A stretch of 7,632 nucleotides of DNA from an uncultured Collinsella sp. (GCA_902489515.1 CABUAL010000083.1:1-7632), one strand, 5' to 3'; positions 1 to 5,630 are shown, counted from the stretch's first letter. Translations and numbers: made by a program. The notes: a model not told the origin generated them from the sequence alone.

Positions 1-639
1 CGGTAGGAGTAGCTGGATCCGGCCACCGTAGAACTGCGGCACCGCGAGCGTGTAGTTGGCGGCGGCGCGTCGGGCGGCCTCGACGACAGCTCCCTCAAAG
101 GCGCGGCGCAGCAGCAGCGAGTTGCCCTCCCCCATCAGGCTGGCGGGGATGCGCGTAAGGTTCTCCTCGTCGCCCAGAATGTGGTCGATGTTGGAGCGGA
201 TGGGAAGGCGGTAGTCAAAGACCAGCTCGGAGGGGTCCTCGGCAAAGCGCACACGGCACGGCAGGTACTCAAACGAGACCAGCATGGGGTCGCTCTCCTT
301 AAAGAAGCCCTTCAAAAACCAGCGCTGGCGCGCGTCGGGCTTGGTGTTGGGCTCAAACAGGCCGTAGATGGTCTCGTAGCGACGCGTGTACAGGCCGGTG
401 TTGAATAGGCAACGGTCGTCGTCGAACACCAGCGGTAAGTTGGACGGGGCGGTCTGGTCCACGTCACGCTCGGTCAAGAACACCGCGCGGCTAAACGAAA
501 ACGACAGGTAGTTTTTGAGGATGCGGTTGCTGGGACCCCAGTCCTCGGGGTCGGCGAGATCGACCAAGCGGTCGTAGCAGGGCTCGGGGCAAAACGCGAA
601 GTCGTACACATTACTGCACAGGGTGCTGGGGATCTCCAT
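1..639 (-). CDS. DUF3825-family protein, N-terminal 213 residues (runs off the window)
   Basis: An open frame starts at ATG 637-639 and stays open to base 1, so the C-terminus lies outside the window. The translation begins MEIPSTLCSNVYDFAF and contains segments such as NYLSFSFSRAVFL, CLFNTGLYTRRYETIYGLF and LPIRSNIDHILGDEENL. I recognise this pattern as the DUF3825 domain, which in other proteins often sits beside RNA-linked OST-HTH/LOTUS or NYN modules. No such module is visible in this part, and the molecular function is unknown. Codon use is strongly GC-rich, unlike the genes at 3.6-6.7 kb. It lies 45 bases downstream of the Fic/Doc stop codon, in the same direction, and has no clear Shine-Dalgarno, so it may be co-transcribed or may be the neighbouring backbone gene. 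The start is tentative: the frame is open upstream as far as the Fic/Doc stop, and a TTG lies five codons upstream. Confidence 0.7.
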   Translation of the reverse strand, partial: MEIPSTLCSNVYDFAFCPEPCYDRLVDLADPEDWGPSNRILKNYLSFSFSRAVFLTERDVDQTAPSNLPLVFDDDRCLFNTGLYTRRYETIYGLFEPNTKPDARQRWFLKGFFKESDPMLVSFEYLPCRVRFAEDPSELVFDYRLPIRSNIDHILGDEENLTRIPASLMGEGNSLLLRRAFEGAVVEAARRAAANYTLAVPQFYGGRIQLLLP

Positions 640-684
640 GTGGTGTCCAATCAATTCATTAACCGGCGTGCGGATGCTTAGATT

Positions 685-1197
685 CTATACGAGCGACAGA
701 TCGCCCGTGCCCGCAACGAATCCGCAGCGCAGCTCTTCGGCTAGCTCGCTGTTCGTGCGGCGACTGGAAACGAGGTCCTGGATCCAGGCGTAGTACTGGT
801 TGTCTTTTGGTTCGGGGCTGTCAGACAGCACGACCGGAGTGCCTGCGAACCTTAAGACGGACAACGCAAAGACAAGGCTGGTTCGTTTGTTACCGTCTTC
901 AAAGATGTGGTCCTTGACCATGTGCTCGGCCACGTAGGTGACCTGGTCAAAGATGTCTGCGAAGCGATCGACCGGCGATTGACCGAATATCGTACAGAAT
1001 GCACCCGCAAGCACGGACTCGACGCATCCAAGCTCAAGCGCGGCCCGGTCGCCTGTGGCGTCGGTTGTATAGCAGCGTCCGACCGTCATCAGCGTGCTGT
1101 GCAGGCGCATCACGGTCGCGGCCATATCTTCGAGCGAACCGGCATCATCGAGCACGAGCGGCGCGAACGGATGCGCTCCCCGCTTCGTGTCCGCCAT
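685..1197 (-). CDS. Fic/Doc-family toxin (death-on-curing type), 170 aa
   Basis: The core motif HIFEDGNKRTS lies at residues 97-107 and matches the Fic signature HxFx(D/E)(G/A)N(K/G)R. Like phage P1 Doc, it has Lys after the Asn and lacks the second Arg of AMP-transferring Fic proteins. His97 would be the catalytic base, with Asn103, Lys104 and Arg105 holding the phosphates. Doc phosphorylates and inactivates elongation factor EF-Tu. By analogy this would be a translation-blocking cytoplasmic toxin, but the actual target is inferred. I chose ATG 1195-1197 because it overlaps the TGA of the upstream 61-aa gene as TGATG, which implies translational coupling. The frame is open further upstream to 1344, but that extension is cysteine- and arginine-rich, has no family resemblance and overlaps the upstream gene. 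The protein is a little longer than P1 Doc. It ends the DUF3990-XRE-small protein-Fic operon. Confidence 0.85.
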   Translation of the reverse strand: MADTKRGAHPFAPLVLDDAGSLEDMAATVMRLHSTLMTVGRCYTTDATGDRAALELGCVESVLAGAFCTIFGQSPVDRFADIFDQVTYVAEHMVKDHIFEDGNKRTSLVFALSVLRFAGTPVVLSDSPEPKDNQYYAWIQDLVSSRRTNSELAEELRCGFVAGTGDLSLV

Positions 1198-1382
1198 CAG
1201 GAGTTCTCCAAGAGCCTGAGCGCGTTGGGCATGTTCGAAATGGTCAGCCGAATAGCTTCGTCGATTGACGTGGTGCCGCCGAGCAAAATCGGTGATGCTG
1301 AATTTGCCACCTGCGCAGTTGAATGATCTTCTTGAGCAACGCAATCAGCGCCGTCATCTTGTTGAACATAGCTCCAAGGCAT
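1197..1382 (-). CDS. 61-aa small protein, WSYVQ family, probable antitoxin or adaptor for the Fic/Doc toxin
   Basis: The protein starts MPWSYVQQDDG and ends SIDEAIRLTISNMPNALRLLENS. A strong GAGGAG Shine-Dalgarno lies 6 bases before the ATG, and the TGA stop overlaps the Fic/Doc ATG by one base (TGATG). That position is typical of an antitoxin placed just before its toxin. The N-terminus matches the 92-aa protein at 3259-3537 (MLWSYVQLDDG), with 30 of 33 bases identical. The C-terminal helix also aligns with that protein without gaps (S-x-D-x5-LT-x6-NA). About 30 central residues are missing by comparison. It may therefore be an internally shortened family member or a partly degraded one. I know no function for the family. 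The antitoxin role is inferred from position, size and coupling. It does not look like classical Phd, and I see no FIC-inhibitory (S/T)xxxE(G/N) motif. Confidence 0.7.
   Translation of the reverse strand: MPWSYVQQDDGADCVAQEDHSTAQVANSASPILLGGTTSIDEAIRLTISNMPNALRLLENS
1350..1382 (-). repeat. 33-bp dispersed repeat, copy 1 (start of the 61-aa gene)
   Basis: These 33 bases, the first 11 codons of the 61-aa gene, match 3505-3537 at 30 positions. The match starts at the ATG and stops soon after codon 11; the upstream sequences do not match. This is the conserved N-terminal part of a protein family rather than a mobile repeat. Confidence 0.85.
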
Positions 1383-1388
1383 GTCTGA

Positions 1389-1394
1389 CTCCTC
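1389..1394 (-). promoter_or_regulatory. Ribosome binding site of the 61-aa small gene
   Basis: The minus strand reads GAGGAG, then TCAGAC, then ATG. This near-ideal Shine-Dalgarno overlaps the last base of the XRE stop codon (TAG, 1394-1396). It is the main reason to accept this short frame as a real gene and to place its start at 1382. Confidence 0.75.
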
Positions 1395-2083
1395 TATAGC
1401 TTTACAGACGAAATAGCCTGCGAGTCGTACTCCAGAGCAATCGGTTGCCAGACGAGGTCTTCGATGGTGCAGTTTAGGGTGTCTGCAAGCGCCAATGCCG
1501 AGGAAACCGAGGCGCGGCGTAGGTCGAGCTGGTTCTGCTCGTAGAGTTGTATGGCGCGAAGCTTAACCCCCGATTGGGCGGCGAGCTGTTTTTGCGTTAG
1601 TCCGGCAGCCTTTCGTGCCGCCTTGAGGCCCTTTTTGTCTGCCTGGGCGTTGTTCCATTTTTCGATGACAATCTGGGCGAATTTATCTTCGGAGGCCTCG
1701 TGGAGCGGATGGTACGAGCCGATGATCCAATCGAGCGGAGCGACTTCGAGTAGCTTATTAAAGCCCAAGCTGCTCATCCATTGCGTATAGGCCATAACCC
1801 ACCCCGCCCAATACTGAGGCGAACGGTCGAACGGATAGGTCTCCCTACATTTGACGGGGGTCAGTCCCGCATGGGCGATAATATCGCGCGCGAGCTCGTC
1901 GCCCGCCATGCCGCAGACGACGCGAGGCATACCGCGCTCAAACTGTTTCATCTCAAGAGCGTTCGACAGGATCGCCGTCAGCTCGGCTGGATTCAACCCT
2001 TGGTCACAGATGGCAAAATCGACCGCCTCGCCCAGCGTTCTCATTGCATCCTCGAGATACATCTCACTGTAGGCGTGGGTCAT
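1394..2083 (-). CDS. Antitoxin-like regulator with C-terminal XRE helix-turn-helix, 229 aa
   Basis: Residues about 153-211 form an XRE/Cro-type helix-turn-helix (LKAARKAAGLTQKQLAAQSG, then VKLRAIQLYEQNQ), a DNA-binding domain. It is placed at the C-terminus rather than the usual N-terminus. The first ~70 residues are helical and include QFERGMPRVVCGMAGDELA. The middle holds SPQYWAGWVMAYTQWMSSLGF and SYHPLHEASEDKFAQIV. From memory, the middle type occurs beside DUF3990 toxins, and I infer that the N-terminal and middle parts bind the toxin. ATG 2081-2083 lies inside the 3' end of the DUF3990 gene, a 20-base overlap, with a GAGGGG sequence about 10 bases upstream. A second ATG seven codons later is possible. 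The natural reading is an antitoxin that also represses the operon through the palindromes at 2745-2797; this regulation is inferred. Confidence 0.82.
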   Translation of the reverse strand: MTHAYSEMYLEDAMRTLGEAVDFAICDQGLNPAELTAILSNALEMKQFERGMPRVVCGMAGDELARDIIAHAGLTPVKCRETYPFDRSPQYWAGWVMAYTQWMSSLGFNKLLEVAPLDWIIGSYHPLHEASEDKFAQIVIEKWNNAQADKKGLKAARKAAGLTQKQLAAQSGVKLRAIQLYEQNQLDLRRASVSSALALADTLNCTIEDLVWQPIALEYDSQAISSVKL

Positions 2084-2732
2084 CGCCCGTCATCCCCTCT
2101 CGAATGATATCGACGATACGTATTCCCTCAAACGGGTTTTCGGCAAGGAGCTCCCGATACTGCGCCCTTGCCGCTTCATCTCGTTCCTTGGCCAATGGAC
2201 CATACAGAGCTTGCTGCGCACGTTCAAATCCAGCAAAACGAATGCTCTTAAACGCACGCTCGCTTATGAGCACAATCTGCTCCCCCAGGTTACCGAGCCT
2301 CATAGATCGTCCAAGCTGATCGACGGTGATCGTATTGTTTACAAAAGCTCTGGCATAGCTAAAGTACGAGTCGTCCGCACGCCACCCCCTTATTACGTCG
2401 CAAGTGCTCGTCTGAGGTAGAAAGTGATCATGGAGATATTCGCACGCCCCCGCGGCAATGGCGGTATCTTTGCGAAAAGAACGATGCTCAACGAGCAATG
2501 CTATCCAATGCAGGACGCAATATTGCGGCGATTGCAAGTCGAGAACTTTGAGATCGGCTATATCGAGTTCATAGCGATTCGCAAAGCCATCGGCATCGCG
2601 CGAGCATGCCCATTCCCTTGCAAGGTCGAGGCTCTCTGTGCAATAGAATCCCTGTCCATAGTCGTTATGGATTTTCCCCAGGCCAAGCTGGGGAGTCTCA
2701 ACGATTTTCTGAGAACCATGCCACAGTTCCAC
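2064..2732 (-). CDS. DUF3990-family ADP-ribosyltransferase-like toxin, 222 aa
   Basis: The N-terminus reads LWHGSQKIVETP, then LGKIHNDYGQGFYCTES and LAREWA at residues 3-42. This is the characteristic start of DUF3990, a family grouped with ADP-ribosyltransferase folds. His5 and Tyr30 (GQGFYCT) sit where NAD-contacting residues are expected. The segment NPFEGIRIVDIIREGM near the C-terminus is also typical. The family is usually encoded beside a small helical or XRE antitoxin, as here. The likely role is a toxin modifying a host target with NAD; the target is unknown and the activity is inferred. The start is GTG at 2730-2732, preceded by AGGAG with 6 bases of spacing. It is the first gene of a four-gene operon and overlaps the XRE gene by 20 bases. 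An inverted repeat covering the promoter lies 13 bases upstream. Confidence 0.82.
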   Translation of the reverse strand: MELWHGSQKIVETPQLGLGKIHNDYGQGFYCTESLDLAREWACSRDADGFANRYELDIADLKVLDLQSPQYCVLHWIALLVEHRSFRKDTAIAAGACEYLHDHFLPQTSTCDVIRGWRADDSYFSYARAFVNNTITVDQLGRSMRLGNLGEQIVLISERAFKSIRFAGFERAQQALYGPLAKERDEAARAQYRELLAENPFEGIRIVDIIREGMTGDDPRLQ

Positions 2733-2744
2733 GCGAGTCTCCTA

Positions 2745-2797
2745 ACAGGTATCGCTCTAGCGATAGTATAACATACTATCGCTAGAGCGATACCTGT
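2745..2797. promoter_or_regulatory. Perfect 25-bp inverted repeat with two 16-bp palindromes: probable double operator
   Basis: Arms 2745-2769 and 2773-2797 are exact reverse complements around the 3-base centre AAC. Each arm itself contains a palindrome, TATCGCTCTAGCGATA (2750-2765) and TATCGCTAGAGCGATA (2777-2792). There are thus four TATCGCT half-sites in mirror order, separated by GTATAACATAC. The element ends 13 bases before the DUF3990 GTG. No T-run follows the repeat on either strand, so it is a poor intrinsic terminator. A pair of operators for a dimeric helix-turn-helix protein, such as the operon's own XRE protein, is the best reading. The repeat itself is directly visible; the repressor is inferred. 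Confidence 0.85.
2765..2770 (-). promoter_or_regulatory. Candidate -10 box of the DUF3990-XRE-Fic operon
   Basis: The minus strand reads TATACT (5 of 6 consensus positions) between the two palindromes of the inverted repeat. Transcription would start near 2758, about 26 bases before the GTG. No good -35 hexamer lies at 16-18 bases, so the promoter would be weak or differently built. Its placement between two operators would suit tight autorepression. Confidence 0.4.
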
Positions 2798-2930
2798 GTT
2801 CAAATAGCAAGAGGGTGTCTGGAACCGAGTTTGAGTTCAATACTGGCTTCTAAGGCTCGCCGAGTCCGGAAGTATGCGACAAAATTCAGACTTGCTGATC
2901 ACGCCGGAGCACACTAACGCCTCGTCCTGC

Positions 2931-3230
2931 TTACAGAGCTTCATAGACACGCACCTCATCTTGCTCGATGCTTTTGCGGAATGCCGGGCGCATGTGCTCT
3001 GGTGGGTTGGTGACGATATCAACCTTTCGCCCAAGTTCCCTCTCGAGCTCATGGGTGAGTTCGTAAAGCGTGCCGAACGTCATGGTGTCGCCGCAGACTA
3101 GGCGCAAGTCAATATCGCTATCGGGCGTTTGCTCGCCTCGGGCAAACGAGCCAAATAAATAGGCTTCGCTGACGTCGTATTGAGCCAGCACGCGGGAGGC
3201 GACGGTGGATATGTCGGAAGGCGAAATCAT
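2931..3230 (-). CDS. Minimal nucleotidyltransferase (MNT/MntA type), 99 aa
   Basis: Residues 27-41 show the exact nucleotidyltransferase pattern GS-x10-DxD (GSFARGEQTPDSDID). A third acidic position is likely in RKVDIVT (Asp71). These residues bind metal and transfer a nucleotide. In HepT-MntA pairs the MNT protein is the antitoxin and adenylylates the HepT RNase, while other nucleotidyltransferases of this superfamily act as toxins. No HepT gene is present here: the ~200 bases downstream hold no suitable frame, and the upstream neighbour is a WSYVQ-family protein. I chose ATG 3228-3230 because the protein then has normal family length. The longer open frame (to 3308) would overlap the upstream gene and adds unrelated residues. 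The gap to that gene is 28 bases, which suggests one transcript. Confidence 0.82.
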   Translation of the reverse strand: MISPSDISTVASRVLAQYDVSEAYLFGSFARGEQTPDSDIDLRLVCGDTMTFGTLYELTHELERELGRKVDIVTNPPEHMRPAFRKSIEQDEVRVYEAL

Positions 3231-3258
3231 GGGATATTTTCCGTTCAACAGTAGAGCG

Positions 3259-3537
3259 TCAGGGGGCCAGCGCCGAAACCGCCGGTCCGGCTTTTTGCCG
3301 TTCTGCAAGCTCGAAGATAAACGGAGCGTTTGATCTGACGAACTCGGTCAAAAAATCCAGATCGTCAGTAGAAAAACCTTCGACATTGAACCAATTAACC
3401 GCAGGCAAGAAGCATTCCGCATGGTCAATACCAAGGTCAACCGGACGCTCGACGGCTACGCGAACGGTCCCATCATCTCTTGTCTTTGAGTAGGCAAACT
3501 GAGTGCCGTCATCTAGCTGAACATAGCTCCAAAGCAT
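3259..3537 (-). CDS. 92-aa small protein, WSYVQ family, probable partner of the MNT nucleotidyltransferase
   Basis: The protein reads MLWSYVQLDDGTQFAYS, then DDGTVRVAVERPVDLG, then FSTDDLDFLTEFVRSNAP and ends in a helical, alanine-rich tail. It looks like a small beta-sheet domain followed by a C-terminal helix, with no signal peptide or membrane segment. ATG 3535-3537 is preceded by GAGG with 5 bases of spacing. A longer frame reaches 3621, but it overlaps the RloB gene and its extra residues do not match the 61-aa relative. It is followed by the MNT gene after 28 bases and lies 58 bases below the RloB stop, so it could belong to the AbiL-like transcript. Its N-terminus and C-terminal helix resemble the 61-aa protein before Fic/Doc. 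I infer an antitoxin or adaptor role; no named family is known to me. Confidence 0.78.
   Translation of the reverse strand: MLWSYVQLDDGTQFAYSKTRDDGTVRVAVERPVDLGIDHAECFLPAVNWFNVEGFSTDDLDFLTEFVRSNAPFIFELAERQKAGPAVSALAP
3505..3537 (-). repeat. 33-bp dispersed repeat, copy 2 (start of the 92-aa gene)
   Basis: This is the second copy of the 33-base stretch at 1350-1382, with three differences. It again begins exactly at a start codon and encodes MLWSYVQLDDG. The two copies lie about 2.15 kb apart in the same orientation. Confidence 0.85.
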
Positions 3538-3542
3538 TGCTA

Positions 3543-3546
3543 CCTC
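3543..3546 (-). promoter_or_regulatory. Ribosome binding site of the 92-aa gene
   Basis: The minus strand reads GAGG, then TAGCA, then ATG. It supports the start at 3537 rather than the longer frame beginning at 3621. Confidence 0.55.
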
Positions 3547-3595
3547 GTTTACAACTTTTGAGTTAAAAGCCTGCCCCAACGCGGGATGAATCGCA

Positions 3596-4273
3596 CTAAT
3601 TACCCGACCCAAACACGTCATCTACAAGATCAGGCAGGTCTGTCCATACTTGATAAGCGACAACGTTATCCGGATTCATTTCTCTTGCACGACGTTTATC
3701 ATCCGTATTGTGCTTTGCGGCATTGGTCAAAGCCTGGCCCTTGTTGCCGTCAATTATTTCGAGATTTACCGACTTGAACTTTGACGCGGAGGACCTGTTG
3801 GGGTCAGTAGATTTTAGAACGCCAAGGTCGCGCGCTCTTTTCTCGCATTGTGGAGTCGATGCAAAAGTTTCCGGGCATGGTGAGACATGATCGATAAGCC
3901 ATACTTCAAAGCATGGATTGGAGATCGCGAGTCTAACTTCTTTTGTCTTTGCTTCTCGTTCTGCTGCGGCTAGGTTTCTGAACTCATCTGAATCGACTAC
4001 GATCCATGCGGAACTCAATGCTTCGATTTCGCCTGCTTTAACGGCTTTTTTATCTGAATCGAGCTCTCGCGAAAGCTGCTTGGCCACCTTCAAAGGGTCT
4101 CCGTCAATATGCCGATACAGCACGCTTCCGCGAACGTCCATTTCAGTAATAAGGAAGTTAAAATATTCGGTTTCGGTCACCTTTCCATTGGACACAATTA
4201 GGTGGCGCTTTCGCTTGGCTCTTGTCTGCTTTTTGCGGCCGCGAGCAAGCCCTCTCCTTTCTGCCTTAGCCAT
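3596..4273 (-). CDS. RloB-family TOPRIM-like protein (AbiLii-like), 225 aa
   Basis: The family pattern is clear. A basic N-terminus (residues 1-24) is followed by the strand HLIVSNGKVTETEYFNFL (24-41), the acidic motif WIVVDSDEF (90-98) and the RloB hallmark SNPCFEVWLIDH (117-128). RloB proteins have a TOPRIM-like nuclease fold and are encoded with an AAA/OLD-type ATPase. The lactococcal AbiL abortive-infection system is an example. By analogy this is the cytoplasmic effector and the ATPase is the sensor or gate. ATG 4271-4273 overlaps the ATPase stop by 8 bases (ATGGCTAA), implying translational coupling. One oddity is that the first TOPRIM acidic residue, usually in a CEGEKTE-like context, is Asn29 here, while Glu34 of the TE pair and Asp94/Asp96 are kept. 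Whether this reflects a subfamily feature or lost catalysis is open. Confidence 0.85.
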   Translation of the reverse strand: MAKAERRGLARGRKKQTRAKRKRHLIVSNGKVTETEYFNFLITEMDVRGSVLYRHIDGDPLKVAKQLSRELDSDKKAVKAGEIEALSSAWIVVDSDEFRNLAAAEREAKTKEVRLAISNPCFEVWLIDHVSPCPETFASTPQCEKRARDLGVLKSTDPNRSSASKFKSVNLEIIDGNKGQALTNAAKHNTDDKRRAREMNPDNVVAYQVWTDLPDLVDDVFGSGN

Positions 4274-5561
4274 TTATGTCAGCGCCTTCCTTCATGAGTT
4301 GGGCCACAAGTTGATGAAAACTTGGGTTGGGCAGCGGCACATAGACACCGTTTAAGTAATTGCGCCCCAGATTCTCATTTGCACGAGGCGAATACTCCAT
4401 CGCAGCAATTAATTGCGAAGCACCTTCAGAGTCCTTTTCCACAAACCAGACCTGGTCACGTTCAAGCACCTCTTCCATAGGGCTGGTTCGCGTCATCAAG
4501 GTGACATCATGGGTCGAGAAGATTAGCTGCGCGCCCTTTGGATTTGTGTCGGGATCGGCGAACAGTGAGACGAAGTCGCGCAGGAGCGTAGGATGAAGGC
4601 TCGAATCAAGCTCGTCAATTACTGTTGTGGCCCCACTGCTTAAAGAACGTAAGGCTACCGAGAAAAACGCCAGCGCAGCTTTTGTGCCCTCCGATTCATG
4701 GGCGGAGCCCAGCCAAAAGCCATCTCCCGAGCTTTTATGGTGGAAGAACAGGTCATAAGCGAACGACAATTTAAAGTCTTCTGCAATTTTATTACGTGCC
4801 TCTTCCGGAATCTCATCGAGTCCAATGAGTGAGTCTTTTAAACCCATGACGCCTTCCGATTGACGGACATCTATGCCGTCAATTCCGATATCAGCATATT
4901 TAATGAGCTGAGATAGCATCTGAGCTCGAGCGTCATCGTTGATAAACAGCTTTTTTATGGTGGCGAGTTCTGCTAGATAATGCGTTGCATCATAGAGATT
5001 GATGTCATTGGCAAGAGCTGTGAATGCGGGTTGAATTACATCACTACCAGCCGCCGCGGCGGCAGATAAGAACAGAGAATTATTGCGCGTGATATCCCAA
5101 AGTTGTTTTTTGGCGCCTGTAAACGTGCTACCAAATTTAATCGACTGTTCCCCGTTTACCGAAGAGCGATCATAGAGGAGGGACGGCTGTTTTGATCGGT
5201 ATACGGTGAGGTTCTCATAAGTAACCTCATTTTTGTTTACACCAAATGAAAACTCATACTTCAAATTGCTGGCGATAAAATCTATCGAGAATTCTGTGTC
5301 ATTTGATCGTGACTCCGAGTCAAGTAAAAAGGGGACGATGGGTATTTGAGAATTCGCATCGCCTGTCGCATAACCTGTACGAACAAAGTAAGAGACAAAG
5401 TAAAGAGCATTTAGGAAATTTGATTTGCCTGACGCGTTTGCGCCGTAAACCGCAGCCACTCGCACGGGCCCAAGTTCCTTTTTGCTCGAAATCGGTTCAA
5501 ACGAGAACTGCTGAGTATCTCGAAAGCTCTGAAAGTTCTTAAATGAAAAATTGAGGATCAT
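4266..5561 (-). CDS. AAA/OLD-like ATPase of an AbiL-type (RloA/RloB) defence pair, 431 aa
   Basis: The protein opens MILNFSFKNFQSFRDTQQF, typical of ATPases of the AAA15/AAA21 type related to OLD and SMC proteins. The Walker A motif is GANASGKS (residues 40-47), the signature-like SEGTK is at 290-294, Walker B with the D-loop (TTVIDELDSSLHP) is at about 312-324, and the switch histidine STHD is at 349-352. The C-terminal NLGRNYLNGVYVPLPNPS is typical of RloA-like ATPases. All ATP-binding elements look intact. Such ATPases sense phage infection and control the RloB effector; this function is taken from the family. I chose ATG 5559-5561 because AGAAGGA lies 8 bases upstream; a TTG six codons earlier would include that ribosome site in the coding sequence. 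It overlaps rloB-like by 8 bases. Many TTA, ATA and AAA codons contrast with the flanking GC-rich genes. Confidence 0.88.
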   Translation of the reverse strand: MILNFSFKNFQSFRDTQQFSFEPISSKKELGPVRVAAVYGANASGKSNFLNALYFVSYFVRTGYATGDANSQIPIVPFLLDSESRSNDTEFSIDFIASNLKYEFSFGVNKNEVTYENLTVYRSKQPSLLYDRSSVNGEQSIKFGSTFTGAKKQLWDITRNNSLFLSAAAAAGSDVIQPAFTALANDINLYDATHYLAELATIKKLFINDDARAQMLSQLIKYADIGIDGIDVRQSEGVMGLKDSLIGLDEIPEEARNKIAEDFKLSFAYDLFFHHKSSGDGFWLGSAHESEGTKAALAFFSVALRSLSSGATTVIDELDSSLHPTLLRDFVSLFADPDTNPKGAQLIFSTHDVTLMTRTSPMEEVLERDQVWFVEKDSEGASQLIAAMEYSPRANENLGRNYLNGVYVPLPNPSFHQLVAQLMKEGADING

Positions 5562-5569
5562 CTTTAGAA

Positions 5570-5576
5570 TCCTTCT
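5570..5576 (-). promoter_or_regulatory. Ribosome binding site of the AbiL-like ATPase
   Basis: The minus strand reads AGAAGGA, eight bases before ATG 5559-5561. It decides the start in favour of this ATG over the TTG at 5577-5579, which lies upstream of the site. Confidence 0.7.
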
Positions 5577-5620
5577 CAAATATATCGATTATTCACAGAC
5601 ATCCTTAAATAACAAGAACA

Positions 5621-5626
5621 ATTATA
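5621..5626 (-). promoter_or_regulatory. Candidate -10 box (TATAAT) of the AbiL-like operon
   Basis: The minus strand reads ACTATATAATTG, with a perfect TATAAT consensus about 60 bases before the ATPase ATG. A good -35 hexamer is not evident, because the 19-bp inverted repeat (5631-5675) occupies that region. The repeat may therefore control this promoter. Confidence 0.5.
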
Positions 5627-5630
5627 TAGT

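Noticed and set aside
907..1326. Plus-strand frame opposite the Fic/Doc gene
   Set aside because: It is a shadow frame without recognisable domains. The minus frame carries the Fic motif.
1198..1344. N-terminal extension of the Fic/Doc frame
   Set aside because: It has no family resemblance and overlaps the 61-aa gene, which has a strong ribosome site. The coupled TGATG start at 1195-1197 is better.
2745..2797. The large palindrome as an intrinsic terminator or transposon end
   Set aside because: No T-run follows on either strand, no transposase is near, and its nested symmetry and promoter position fit an operator better.
3231..3308. N-terminal extension of the MNT frame
   Set aside because: It overlaps the 92-aa gene and adds Arg/Pro-rich residues not seen in minimal nucleotidyltransferases.
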